A stretch of 64,000 bases of DNA from Atherinomorus stipes. Its lineage: Eukaryota > Chordata > Actinopteri > Atheriniformes > Atherinidae. Below the pieces are notes generated by a model. It was given only the letters and a program-made list of their open reading frames with translations, made no database searches and had not been told where the DNA came from. Below are positions 1 to 11,697 of the stretch, piece after piece. Position 1 is the stretch's first letter; every line of letters starts with the position of its first letter. The translations under genes and the position numbers were made by a program. The stretch spans positions 616,553 through 680,552 of the forward strand of contig JALJCO010007852.1 in assembly GCA_023101725.1 (NCBI GenBank). The letters run 5' to 3'.

Positions 1-190
1 TATTGACTTTTATTTATCATTTTTAATTGGTTTAATTGTACTTTATTAACTCACACAGCTTGATAAGGTACAAAAATGGACCAGGACCGAAGGTACAGAA
101 ATGTCTTTCAGAAAGGAACACCTCCAGCGACAAGCGTTTGTACCCTTTTAAGTACAAATTGGTACCTCTATTTTTGAGTGTGTATGAGGC
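1..190. other. AT-rich stretch, no gene seen
   Basis: I see no coding, RNA or repeat signature that I can support in this short edge segment. Confidence 0.4.
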
Positions 191-194
191 TTAA

Positions 195-1363
195 AGGTGT
201 CATAACCTGCTGTTTTACATACACAATCCTTCTTAAATTATCTTCAAATGAATTTTTAATTCTAGTTGGGTGGGACGGAAATTTAATGAGCTCATTTTAA
301 CCTCTTTTAACCCCAACTATTGTTTGTTGCGAGAATACGCACGAGAGTCAGACCTGTCTGTAAGCGCGTTCACGAGGCAAACGTCAAAGTCAAAACAAAG
401 TTTTATCAGGACAGAGCAGGTGAAGAAAAATGATGTCCCAACAGAGAAAAACGTGATGAAAACGTAACGGCACGGTTGATGGAGAGGATCCGCGGAGTAA
501 AAGGGCTGGACTCTGATGAATATAAGGAGCGGACGTGTGACGTGAAGTTAACCAAACAGTGTTAGCTTCTGTAGCTACATTAGCAGCTTGTCCGCTCGTC
601 TACCACTGTTTACTCTTACACTAAAGATAATAAGTTACACATCCTCACTGATAAATATAATCCACTGGTCCCTGGTAGTGCTGTCCCTCCTGTTAAAGCA
701 CTGAAAACGCACCTTAGCTGTGGTACAGGGAGGAGGGAGAGAGGGAGCGAGGGGTAGAGAGACGTTTATGCTCTATGTTTCTGTCAAATATTGTGTTGTG
801 AAACAAACTTCTTGTGACTTATTTAGCTAGTAAATAATTATTTTGCCTCCAAAACTCTTTTTTTAGTGTTGTATTTGTTGTTTCATAGAAGTAAACAGCT
901 GATCAGATGATGAAGGTGTCACTATAGTAAAAAAATATTAGCATCAAAGACACTTTTCCACTTGAAGCGGACGATCGCATTCAAAGCTATTTTTCTCAGC
1001 TTTTTGATCAGAAACAGGCAGTTTCGCTGCAACAAAGCCATGTCCTACCGCAGATTACTAAAGAATGGAAAAAGCTAGAAACAAATGGTTTTTTTCTGAT
1101 AAAAGAAGAAGAGAGGCTTTCCTTTGGTACATTCAGTGTTTGTATTGGCATAGTACACAATATTCTGTGGATCTCCCAAAATCAGTGAAAATGCTGAAAA
1201 ATCCTGGCAATATGGAGCGTTCTGCTCGGAAAAGGTCTGGCAGTCAATGAGTTAAAGACGAAGTCACTTTCACTTTCCAGAGTTTCTGGCACGTTATAAC
1301 TGAGGTCCTGTTCCAATACACATGTTTTAACGTGAAAAAGTGGGATTTCCAGGTGATGACTCC
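195..1363. mobile_element. TTAA-type non-autonomous DNA transposon
   Basis: TTAA occurs at 191-194 and again at 1364-1367. The element begins AGGTGTCATAACC and ends, read on the opposite strand, AGGAGTCATCACC, so the terminal inverted repeats match at 11 of 13 bases. TTAA target duplication is typical of the piggyBac and Kolobok superfamilies. No transposase is visible inside. A diverged partial copy lies at 31022-31454 and shares the segment starting near 641 and the same right end. The superfamily assignment is inference from the target site and termini only. Confidence 0.65.
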
Positions 1364-1489
1364 TTAAAGAAGTTATAGTCCCATTCAATGGAGAACGCAT
1401 CCCCGCCCTCACGTCTACGTTGCCATGGCGACTCATCGAATCGTGGCTCCTTTGATGCTGGCTTTTTATCATGGTAGTGCACACGTAAA

Positions 1490-1632
1490 CCCCCGGGTTG
1501 AACTACCCTGAGTTGATTAAACCAACTCAAATCAGCTGTTCTGGAACCGAAAAGTCAGAGTTTCGTATCTCTGAGTAGATCAACTCAGAGTTCAGGGTTA
1601 CACTCAGAGTTTGTTGAACCTGCTTCGTGAAA
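1490..1632. repeat. Small palindromic MITE-like repeat
   Basis: The left end (CGGGTTGAACTACCCTGAG) and the right end, read in reverse complement (AGGTTCAACAAACTCTGAG), form an imperfect inverted repeat around several copies of ACTCAGAG or its complement. This resembles short PIF/Harbinger-like MITEs of fishes. The rest of 1368-2385 shows nothing I can assign. Confidence 0.35.
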
Positions 1633-2385
1633 TGGACCACAAATCTGACAGAAATAATGCTTATTTTAGTTTAGTAAACATGTTGAAGCTACAACTTCTC
1701 CGACTGTGTAATGAGTTATCCAACTGCGTAACAACGGAGACCCCTCCAGCCTTCATAGTTCTCCGTCATGGTGCCAGATAAGCTGTGCGATTTCCCGCTC
1801 AATTAGTAGAGGTTGCTACGCAAGACTGGCCTACTCATATGATCCCGATGGTCGGTAACTTCGGTGGTTATTGGTTGTTGGTAATGGTTATTTTGCTTCC
1901 GGTTACAGTGAGCAATAGCATCCAAAAGAGAGAGACTATTGTTGTTGCTGCAGCTGAATAACATTGAAACAGATACTTGTGATGCAAAAATAAAGACATT
2001 TATTAAAGGTATACATTAAAGGTATTTCCTTACTTCTTCGGCCAAATGTTCTTTGGTTGGACTCATATCTGTGTCCTCATGAGGCTAGCCAGTGTAAAAA
2101 TGGCGCTGCTAGTGTTTACGTAGTGATAGACCAATCACAACCCTTGCCGTCTCAGTCGTCCTTTGAAGGAGTGACGGACACTTAAAAAATATTTTGTGCA
2201 GCCAGAGATGACAGAGAGGCTCTCCGACAGGCTCTCTGTCGACATAGAGGGCTATGTAACCTACGTAGAGTACTTTATGGACGACTATAAATTAGGCATT
2301 AGAAACATTTATTGAGCTTGAAAGTAAACATGTGAGTAATGATATGATGTCATGTAAGGATAGACAATACATCTGCTGGCTAAAA

Positions 2386-3091
2386 TTTTAGACCGCTATT
2401 TGCATTTTTTGCTGCATCGGCATCGGCCATTATGTTAGGCATGTTGGCCAATATCCCCACTTGGCAAAATTTACAGTATAGACAGAAATCCATTCATGCA
2501 GCAGTTTTATACACATGCGCATGTGTGTGTGGGGATATATCTCAATGTATATATCCCACAGGGATATATCCAGTGAGATACTGCATTCCCTAGCCCCTTA
2601 CCCTAAACCTAACGCCCATAACTGAAAACCTAACGCTTGTCCTAATCCTAACCAAAACCTAATTGTAAGCTTAATCTCCAAAACCTAATCTTGACCCTCA
2701 AAACGGTGTTCGTACCCGTGGGAACCAGGAAAATGTCCCCATGAGGGCAAAACGTCCCCACGGTGATGGTAAAAATCCGGAACATGGTCCCCACAATGTT
2801 GCAAAAACAGGCACACACCCACAGATTTATATGTTAAAATAGATAGATAGATAGATACAGTCATCTTCAAATAAAGGCTAGCTTCACAAAAGTAATTTGT
2901 AACATATTTATATATATTATATTACATTGTTCCAAGTTTTTGAAATTAGTTTTCATTTCGTCCATTATTTCAAATTTGCGGTCAAATGCAGAATCAACCC
3001 CAAATATCGGCAGATTGTATCGGCTATTGACAGAGGCTAATGAGAAAATATTGGTATCGGCCCTAAAAAAATGGTATCGGTCAATCCCTAA
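2386..3091. repeat. Fragmented hAT-like repeat with fish interspersed repeat inside
   Basis: Segments near 2392-2465 and 2985-3091 are rich in ATCGGC/TATCGG words and end in ATCGGTCAATCCCTAA. This layout is typical of non-autonomous hAT-like repeats in fish genomes. Between them lies a second interspersed repeat (about 2520-2820, with repeated CCTAACC/AAACCTAA words and GTCCCCAC blocks) and a short GATA microsatellite at about 2839-2858. Family names cannot be confirmed without a repeat library. Confidence 0.4.
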
Positions 3092-3404
3092 TATTGTGTT
3101 TGAAATTTCAGCCTTGACATTCATCTTGAAGGAAGTCAATCAAACTATTCTTTGCAATAGTTTTAAAAAAATGTGTCAAAATGGTTATTTTTACTGACTT
3201 ATCTAAGTTGACATATTCTAAGTTAAAAATAGGTACTTGGAACATTTGCTACAGAAATGTAGAAATTGTTATGTGGATGTGTCACCCAAAGTTAGCGTTC
3301 TCAGTGAATGGATACTTTGCTGTTTCTCTTTTCCTCTCTGTCTCTCATTTTTCACTTGCCTTCTATGTGTGTGTGCATGCATGTGTGTGTGTAAGTGTGC
3401 GAGC

Positions 3405-3620
3405 CGGCTGGTGGATGAGGTCCCAGGGGGCTGGATTACCCCTCTGCATGCCCCAGGCCAAGCAGCTCTTGGGGGGATTACTGTGAGACCTGCACCCTGG
3501 CTGGATTAGAGCACTGGACCTCATTTCCATCTCCTTATTTACCTCGGCCCACCAGAGGAAACGCTCAGCTGCACAGACACATGCTAATTGATGCTGAGAA
3601 AGCCACGGAGAGGTGGAACT
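3405..3620. promoter_or_regulatory. Candidate conserved non-coding element with three GGATTA sites
   Basis: This unique, GC-richer stretch is not repeated elsewhere in the window and has no coding signal that I trust. It contains GGATTA at 3433-3438, 3475-3480 and 3503-3508, the core site for K50 homeodomain factors (Otx, Pitx, Gsc types). A homeodomain-like CTAATTGA lies near 3584. An enhancer role is inference from motif density only. Confidence 0.25.
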
Positions 3621-3719
3621 CTCACTCAGTAAGCCCTTTTTTTGGGTTAGGAATTTTTTATTATCATTTTTTTTTAAAGATCAGTTGTAAAAACACTTTT
3701 TCAGTTAGCCAAGATGCTA

Positions 3720-3960
3720 CCAGGTTGCTGTAGTGTGTGTATATGTGTGTATCTCATTTTTGCATGCTTATTTGCGCTCTTTGTTTGGCGTTTGTGCTTA
3801 TGTGCATGCATGTGGGGTCAGCATTTGCATTGTGTGTGATTGATATTTTGCATTTGTGCATTAAGTTGCTTTTTGTGTACATGTTGTTATTTAGAGGCTG
3901 TATTTTATGTGCCATTCTCCGTGTGTGTGTGTGTGGGGGGGGTGTATCTGGATGAATAGG
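3720..3960. repeat. TG-rich low-complexity stretch
   Basis: Dispersed TGTGTG and TGCATG words, ending in a TG run followed by a G run near 3920-3943. Apparent reading frames here are low-complexity artefacts. Confidence 0.5.
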
Positions 3961-4200
3961 TGTCATGGCGGAGGTCCTCATTACTCGGTGGGGTCGCATG
4001 CAGACATGGCCACAGCACGGAGAGGACAGTTGGCGGCCCCATTCCTATTCCCGTAGCTCTTTAACGAGCTAGTGATGGGGAGAACAGCCCAGTTGCCCCG
4101 GCAACCAGGCTGAACTTCGACCTCTGAGGTTGGCAACCTGTATATATTAGGATCACAGGCGTATGCAAATGGCCCGCCGGTCCTTTTCCCCCTTCTTTTC
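3960..4200. promoter_or_regulatory. Candidate enhancer with palindromic X-box and octamer
   Basis: GTTGCCCCGGCAAC at 4092-4105 is a perfect palindromic match to the RFX-family X-box (two half-sites GTTGCC/GGCAAC separated by CC). A second half-site, GGCAAC, lies at 4132-4137. A POU-type octamer ATGCAAAT lies at 4163-4170. The segment is single-copy within the window. The motif matches are seen directly. Regulatory activity, and the gene it might serve, are unknown. Confidence 0.3.
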
Positions 4201-4399
4201 TTCTGCCAGAATGTCCTTCTTGTTCCATCCTCGACTTGACATGTGTGCTAACTGTGCCCTTGCTCTGAAGGGCGGGGGAGGCGAAGGAGGGGTTGCTGGG
4301 ACTTCCATTAGTGATTGCCGGGGTGACAGGAGCTCACACATCGGCTCGGACTCTGCCGACGTATGACCCTCCACCCTGCAGAAAAACCTGAGTGCCAGG

Positions 4400-4770
4400 A
4401 AGGTAGATCATTAGGAGAGACAGTCTATGCTTACGCTGATTAGACTTTCTCTGACTATGCTCTCTATTTCTGGTTTCTGTTTAGTCTTTCTAATAGTCTC
4501 AGGATGCTTTTGTGCAGTAAATGTTCTACGTGCAATGCCATAAAATGCATTCTTAGTAAAACCCAGTCAGATCACAACAATATAAACACATGACAGGGAG
4601 GCCTTAACTTTCTGCCATGTTTATTATCAAATCTGAATTCCTTTTGTTACTTGCTGATACAACAGCCAATATGGTTAATGAACAGCTATTAGCTCAGTGT
4701 TCTGAGTCTGTGTTCATTAATGTTCACTTTTTATGGCAGACTTGGTAAAGAGAGATTAACAATAAACCTT
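4400..4770. other. No gene seen
   Basis: Unremarkable AT-rich sequence without coding, RNA or repeat signatures that I can support. Confidence 0.4.
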
Positions 4771-4777
4771 ACTGTGG

Positions 4778-5192
4778 CTAGGTATGCAACGGAGGGCCCG
4801 GGCGGGATTTGATCCCCAGACTTCCAGGTGAGAGTGATGCATGCTAACCGGTCAGCCAAAGGCACATCCCCTTAGCCAAGTAGCTAAGGCGCATGATCTA
4901 TCGGAGGCATAGTGACAGGACCCCACACTGTCACATCTCTCCCCCTATTTCCACAAACACGTCCTCGTGCTCCACGCAGGCTGCCACCAATTTCGAATCC
5001 ATGGACTGTTTACCAGCATTGCACATATATCCTGCCGACAACGTCAGAATGTGGCAACGTACGCAACGAGGGCCCGGGTAGGATTTGATCCCCAGACTCC
5101 CAGGTGAAAGTCACGTGCGTCGACCATTCAGCCAAAGGGACCAGGAGTTGCCAGGAGGCAAATTGACAGGACCCCACACTGTCACATGACAA
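4778..5192. repeat. Pair of direct repeats, probably SINE-derived
   Basis: Two related segments (about 4778-4925 and 5049-5192) share the words GAGGGCCCGGG, GGATTTGATCCCCAGACT, CAGCCAAAGG and ACAGGACCCCACACTGTCAC. GATTTGATCCCC resembles a tRNA-like B box in reverse orientation, so these may be SINE heads. The family is not identified. Confidence 0.35.
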
Positions 5193-5235
5193 TGACACAA
5201 GAATATGAGTAGGTAACAGGGAGTTACATGGAGAA

Positions 5236-5400
5236 GGGGAGTGGATAGCCCAGTGGTAGCGTCGTGGGCTTGGGCACAGAGGACCCAGGTTCGATTCCCC
5301 AACACGACCCCTGGGTGAACCACTGTCAACCCCCGAGCAAGGTCCTTAACCCCCCACCAACTGCTCTCTGGGCCCTTTAAGTAGCAGCTCTCTGGTACTC
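5236..5400 (+). repeat. tRNA-derived SINE
   Basis: An A-box-like segment (TAGCCCAGTGGTAGCG, near 5246-5262) and a good B box (GGTTCGATTCC, about 5288-5298) are spaced as in tRNA-derived polymerase III promoters. The unrelated body that follows (AGCAAGGTCCTTAACCCCCC) is common in teleost SINEs. A related SINE in reverse orientation lies at about 20555-20690. Confidence 0.6.
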
Positions 5401-5420
5401 ACAGCACAGAGATGGACAAA

Positions 5421-8400
5421 ATGCAGAGCCCTAATTTGCAGGGGACGCAGGTACTCCACATTCAAGTTTTTATTGGTTCCTATGGAACCACGAAAAGACC
5501 CTGGCTCAGAGTAAGAGCTAAAATGGTTATAGGAACTGAGGGCGGTGGTCCCTATTTCCTGTTTGTCCGAATCCACAAAACAACGGCCCCGTTTCAGAAA
5601 AGCTTGTAGGAACTTCATAAGGTTCCTGCAGTGCAAATGCCCCTATTGCTGAACAGGGATTCCCCAAAGTGTGGTGGGTGCACCCCCAGGGGTGCGCGAG
5701 CTGCCACCAGGGGATGCATGAGCTGAGAAATGTAACGGTGGTCTAGTGTAATTAATATTCGGCCTACGCAATTAGCGTTGTTTTTAAGTGGGTTTTTTCC
5801 CATACAATGAAAATTATGAACAATAAACCTTTCCTTTGTAATCATTTTTATGTCAAATCAAAAACTGTAATTTATTAGTTTTTTGAAGAAATGGAAAAGT
5901 AGAAGGCAGCCGCAGTCTGTAAGCTATGTGTGCGCCAATTGGTTCATTCTTTCAAATATACTTAACTGGCTGAAATCAGGGAAACTGTCAAATGAGATGC
6001 CTGATGACAAAGTTCTCAGTCATGAAGGATGAGAGGGACCAGAGAGAGTGAGGATTTGGAGGCAACAGAGATGGAGAGAACAGGAAGAAATCTGAGAGAA
6101 AAAAAATGGGCAGGAGTCAGGAAAAGATGAGGAGGAGTAGAGAACGGAAGGAGATGTCAAAAAAGAGGTGATGAGGGTGAACACCAGATGGGGAAACAAG
6201 AAAAAAAATTCTGAAAATGATGGGCTTCACTTGGATCGGCAACACAGATTGCCTAAAACCTATATTGCTGAAATTTTTCTTTTACCTGACTGAAAATAAA
6301 ACATCTATGTCAAAATCATGTTCTCTGTTACTGAGCCTGTCTGTCACTTATCCACTTAAAAGCAGAAGTTAGTGTCTAACTTTGTTGCATTATATTGAAA
6401 CTGTGTTGATGTTTTTATTGTCATGCATGTGGTTATCTGTACATGGTTAAACAAAATGATTTAAAAAAAATTATTTTTCTTTTTTTTTTTAAGGGGGAAA
6501 GGGGGGGTAACAATGGGGGGGGCATAGAGGGGGGGGGGGAAAAAATTTTTGGGAACACTGTTTTGAAGAGGTTTTTTGTAGTTGTTTGTTTTTTTATTTC
6601 TTTGGGGGGGGTTTTTCCCTCTGTTTTAAAATGAATGGTTCATTAATAGGCTCAATAAAGTCCATTAATCTGAATCAAATGTTTTGGAGAAGGAGAACAT
6701 CTAAAACATTGAGGGCAGTGGGGTCCTGAGGGCCAGGACCAAGAATCGCTGAGGGTGGTTTCAAACCAGGACAGTCTTCTGGTTGGGGAATACTAAAAAT
6801 ATTCACACCTTCCTTTGGTATAGTATACTTTCGCACTGCACTTTACTTTAGTGCAACAAACCATCTGAACAACGGGCAGTTACAGCAACTGGTTTCAAGA
6901 TGTGATACTCCCAAAACAACTACCTGCCAAGAAGAAAAAGAGCAGTATGAAGGCAAAACCTGCCTCATCGATTGCCCTATACCGATAACTGATATCTCTC
7001 TGCTTCACCCGACTATTCTCCAACAAGTAAACAACTGTTTTGACTATTGTTACTATATAATTAAGTGTTATCTCAGCCATTTGTTAAAAATATTGGTTCT
7101 TCTTCTCACTGTACCAAGGAAACAAAAGTGTGAACATTATAGGTTTATGCTCCAAATGCTGCCAAAACTATTTTCTTTTTACATGAAGATGGAGTCACTT
7201 CATATTGTTTTGAATTAATATTCTTTTTTCCCTTATCCATCCCACAGTCCACACAAACAAATTTATTTGCAGAATAACTTTGAAAATTCATGTTGCTGCT
7301 GCATTGTTTTCAGGTGTTTTTATACAGGAACATCCCACTGACATTTATATTTTAATCCATCAGGGGAATGCCATGTTCAAATGAATATCAGCTGATTTGA
7401 TCCGTATTTTTTTATGAACCTCAAAACTTTTTGCTACAAGTCTGTAGCCCTTTCACTTAGCAGGAGTAGCAGGAGTAGCAGGAGCAGCAGGAGCAACGGC
7501 TTCACTGTCACTCTAAAATAGACCCAAACTGTGTTTGCATTCCTTTAGCTTCGACCCCTCATTCCACCAGAATTACAAGAGTTGATACACAAAAAGCTGC
7601 ATCAGTCATTTTAAACAGAGTGAAAAAGAGGTCAGACTTCTTTTTAGCAATAAAATTTATTTATGAAAACTAAAAACATCAGATAATAATTGCATTACTA
7701 CCCAAGACATGTTTGAAGTAATTAGGGTTTATTTGGCTGTTCTATGAGCTACATTGTTTTGACAGTGCAGTACTTTGGGGGGGGGGGGGGGGGCTGGAAG
7801 GTTTGAATATGTTTACAAGAAAAAGCAGAGACTTTGTTTACATGAAAACATCAGGTGGTAATCACCAACTGATTAATCTGAAATGGAACAGAAGAAAACC
7901 AGATTTGGTGTGATCTTGACAGCACTTAAATGTAGTAATTTGAATTAAATGTACGAAATACATGTTCAACATTTTAAACAATGACTTTCAAATTTTTTTC
8001 TGTTTCTTAAAAGGACTTGGGGCAAGATTAAGAAATGAAACTCGCGACTGCCGCGACTGCCGCATCAGGTAACTGCAGCTACGACCAAGCCAACACGGGA
8101 GCGTGCACAAACTGAAGCTATAATGTTGTCTACTACGCTTTTTCTTCGTAGCTACACTTTTTAGTGTTTTTCGGTTGATCTGGATCGTTTTTCTGACGGC
8201 AGAAGAATCCAAAACTATCGCTTACAGTGTTTGAATTTACCCCGACCTTCTTCTTCCTGTATCAAAACTGCGGATGCAGCGTCGTTTGATGTCACGTCCG
8301 CAGGGCAGCGCGGGAAATTCGGCCACCAATTTGCAGCACTTTATGCAGCACACAGCCTGTTTAAGGCAACGGAGAGAGACGTGGGTGGAAATGTTCTTTT

Positions 8401-8582
8401 TGGTATTTAGCGCTTCATCACTCATTAACATTTAAAAAAATGGACATGCATGCTTGTTTTTTTTTTATTTTTATTCTTGCCTCTAGTCCCTTTAAGTTTC
8501 CCATCATGCTGTCAGTAGGTTTCCTAAAAATCCACCTTGCAGATAAGTTGTGTTCTTTATCAATTTGACATGTACAGTATAT
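5421..8582. other. Long stretch with no supportable gene
   Basis: No open frame here shows a recognisable domain or exon structure. A homopolymer-inflated island lies at about 6470-6625, where runs of G, A and T alternate in a way that suggests poor consensus sequence. A run of about 18 G lies near 7776-7793. A short GCAGGA/GTAGCA tandem motif lies near 7459-7495. Confidence 0.4.
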
Positions 8583-9655
8583 ACACTATATTAACAAAAG
8601 TATTTGCCCACCCATCCAAATTATGGGAATCACGTGTTCCAATCACTTCCATGACCACAGGTGTATAAATGAAGCAGCTAGGCATGCAGACTGTTTTTAC
8701 AAACATTTGTGAAAGAATGTGTCGCTCTCAGGAGCTCAGTGAATTCCAGCGTGGAACTGTGATAGGATGCCACCTGTGCAACACATCCAGTGGTGAAATT
8801 TCCTCGCTCTTAAATATTCCACAGTCAACTGTCAGCTGTATTATAAGAAAATGGAAGTTTTTGGGAACGACAGCAACTCAGCCACGAAGTGGTCGGCCAC
8901 GTAAACTGATGGAGCGGGGTCAATGGATTCTGAAGCGCATAGTGAGAAGAGGTGGACAACTTTCTGCAGAGCCAATACAGAGCTCCAAACTTCATGTGGC
9001 CTTCAGATCAGCTCAACAGTGCGCAGAGAGCTTCATGGAATGGGTTTCCATGGAGATCAGCTGCATCCATCCATACATCACCAAGTGCAATGCAAAGCGT
9101 GGATGCAGTGGTGTAAAACAGCCGCCACTGGACTCTAGAACAGTGGAGGCGTTCTCTGGAGGGACGAATCACGCTTCTCCATCTAGCAATCTGATGGATG
9201 AGTCTGGGCCTGGCAGTTGCCAGGACAACGGTACTTGTCTGACTGCACCGTGCCACGTGTAAAGTTTGGTGGAGGGGGGGTTATGGTGTGGGGCTGTTAT
9301 TCAGGAACTGGGCTTGGCCCCTTAGAAGGTCCAAAATGGCATGGATGGCAGAGTCTGGTGTGGAGGAACTTGACTGGCCTGCACAGAGTCCTGACCTCAA
9401 CCCCATAGAACACCTTTGGGATGAATTAGAGCGGAGACTGAGAGCCAGGCCTTCTGGTCCAACATCATTGTGGGATCTCACAGATGCACTTCTGGAAGAA
9501 TGGTCAAAAATTCCCATAAACACACTCCTAAACCTTGTAGACAGCCTTCCTAGAAGAATTGAAGCTGTTCTAGCTGCAAAGGTGGAACAACGTCATATTG
9601 AAACCTCTGGATTAGGAATGGGATGTCACTGAAGCTCATATGTGAGTCAAGGCAG
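8583..9655 (+). pseudogene. Dead Tc1-like transposon with broken transposase
   Basis: The left end (CACTATATTAACAAAAGTAT) is a typical Tc1-like terminus. A frame starting at 8669 encodes a paired-type helix-turn-helix region followed by the GRPRK basic linker that separates the two DNA-binding subdomains in Tc1 transposases. The catalytic region is in other frames: VMVWGCYSGTG around 9280-9310, then SPDLNPIEHLW around 9390-9420, which carries the final acidic residue of the DDE/D triad. The segment between these, which normally holds the second catalytic aspartate, is deleted. Frames shift several times and the right terminal repeat is missing. It is therefore an inactive relic, unable to make a working enzyme. 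Confidence 0.85.
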
Positions 9656-10423
9656 GCGAGCGATGCCTGACATCTTTTGTCCCGGTTCTGCATTGTATCC
9701 CTGCTTTGCATGGACCCCCTGAACAGCATGAGTTTCAGTTTTACACATTTCAGGTTAGTTTTTAGTCACCGAAAAGATCCGTTTGAGATAATCATTATGC
9801 AACTATTATCCAAGGAATAGCAGAGAAACAATTAGTTGGCAAAAGATCTTCTTCTCATCTTTAAAGGTACAAAGGAGTCTCTAGAAAGTGAAGTGCAATG
9901 TTAAGTCACTGTACTTGTCTTATCTCTTCTCCTTCTTTGCCCTCTGTTTTCTTGTTCCACTTTATCTGTCTTTGATCATTTACTTGTTACATGTTCAGAT
10001 GAACTTGGAGCCACAGATCCAAACAGACAGCGACTTTAATTAACTGAGACAAAGAAGTTTAAACAGCCAAGATAAAGTCTTTAACAGGTCAAAAACAAGG
10101 GGTTATTTGTATACAAATTTATTGATTTACAAAAACTAGATTATTAAGAAATGTGCATGTTCATCCATGAATTTCACATTGGACTAGTTGTGTGATTGAA
10201 AGTGAATACATACATGCAGCCCTGGGAGTGTGCCGAACATCCAGAGCTAATTGGGAGAGTGTTGTTAATACTTACTTGAGCCAGGAAGCAGTGGGCCTGA
10301 GGGACCTAAAACTGCATTCAGCAAAGGGAAACTTCAGAAAAAAAAACTGTTATTGACAGAAAATATATCATTTAACTTAATCCAAAAGAAAAATTGCAGT
10401 ATAGTGGGGTTCATTATTATTAT
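9656..10423. other. No gene seen
   Basis: Unremarkable sequence without a supportable gene or clear repeat ends. Confidence 0.4.
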
Positions 10424-10428
10424 CACTC

Positions 10429-10490
<62 letters not shown>

Positions 10491-10526
10491 GTTATTATTA
10501 TTATAGTTATTATTATTATTATTAGT
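10424..10526. repeat. (TTA)n microsatellite
   Basis: About 100 bp of ATT/TTA trinucleotide repeat with two GTTATT interruptions near 10490-10515. Poly-isoleucine or poly-asparagine frames across it are artefacts of the repeat. Confidence 0.95.
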
Positions 10527-10639
10527 TGTGTTCTGTACTCTGTACTCAGCTGCTTGTCCATCACTGATAGACCCCACAACTGCAGAGTAATCAGGCTATT
10601 TCTGATGACAGGACTCAGAGTTGTACTGGAAGTCTGAAG

Positions 10640-10975
10640 TGTGCAGTGAGAAGAGAGATTGTGAGAGTACAGTTCCTTGTGGAGCTGAGTCTCAGAGTTT
10701 CTTATATAACAGGAGAAGGTGAATTGTGTTAAACTATTTGAAAAATCAAAGAACACGATCTTTATTGTGCTGCCAGATTTGGCCAGATGACAGAGGGCTC
10801 TCTGAAGTAGGCAGATGATGGCTTCTTCAACCCCAAGAACATTACGATGGGCAAACTATGTTGGACCTTGAAAGGTGTTCACTTGCTTAATGAGATGAGG
10901 CCAGTAACCGCCTCTCAAGGATGTTTGTGAAGCTGGATCTGGATCAGGTAGTGTGGAGTTGAGTAACTTGTAAAG
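10640..10975 (-). pseudogene. Degenerate LINE reverse-transcriptase fragment
   Basis: Read on the minus strand, the segment gives broken stretches resembling GVEEAIICLLQRAL and then VFFDFSNS. This matches the fish LINE reverse-transcriptase core in which a GVEDAI-like stretch precedes FFDFSSAFNT, the region of the first catalytic aspartate. Frameshifts break it. The TTA microsatellite lies just beyond its downstream side. A related plus-strand fragment lies at about 45480-45735. The clade is probably L2/CR1-like, but this is not certain. Confidence 0.55.
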
Positions 10976-11697
10976 CCACAATTGACTTCCACTGGATAAA
11001 TTGTTGGCTATTAGCATTTCTGCTGTCACTCTCCTGGTCAGTATATTGCAATCTTTTCCTCTCGTTTGCTTCCTCAGTGCTCTGTTCCCATGGAACAGCT
11101 TGACCAGCCAGACACATCTTTCAATCTCTGACCACAGAATAATGCTCTATCAACCAAGCCCCTTCAGGGACCAAGACTGATGCTTTAGCCTAGTGGTAGT
11201 TCTTCACGGGATGAAATGAACAGAACATCTAAATCTGGGTCTTCTATTGGCCAGGACTCTCATGTTGTGTCTTGGAATCTGGTCATGCCTTCACCTGTTC
11301 TGACTCTGGGTCACAGCTGTCTAACAGCCACACAGGACGTGGTGTGGTCTTGCCCGTGGCATCTTTCATAGGTCATTCCACCCCACTGATCTTGGCAGAA
11401 TGCCGTCCCACTTTGTCCATTGACCTTGCTAGCATTGCCTGACCAATTTCACAGGGGATTTATCTTCCTGCATCTTTTTCACTTCTGTGATCACCATGGT
11501 CTTCTTCTCTTGATGATGCTTTGGACCAAAGCTTCTGTTACTCCCTCTGTCCAGGCCATGTCTTCCTAGCTGGACTGTTCCAGCTAGTTCTTGATGTTTT
11601 AGACTGGAGATGACATTTCCCATACTTTGTCCTGCCTACCATGCTCTACCTGTTCAGATCCTGGCTTTGGGAGTCCTGACCAAGTGATAATATGACT
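10976..11697. other. No gene seen
   Basis: No reading frame, exon or repeat that I can support. The segment could be an old LINE remnant continuing from the neighbouring fragment. Confidence 0.3.

Noticed and set aside
10334..10756. Frame rich in isoleucine or asparagine
   Set aside because: Translation of the TTA microsatellite; only its start belongs to a LINE fragment.
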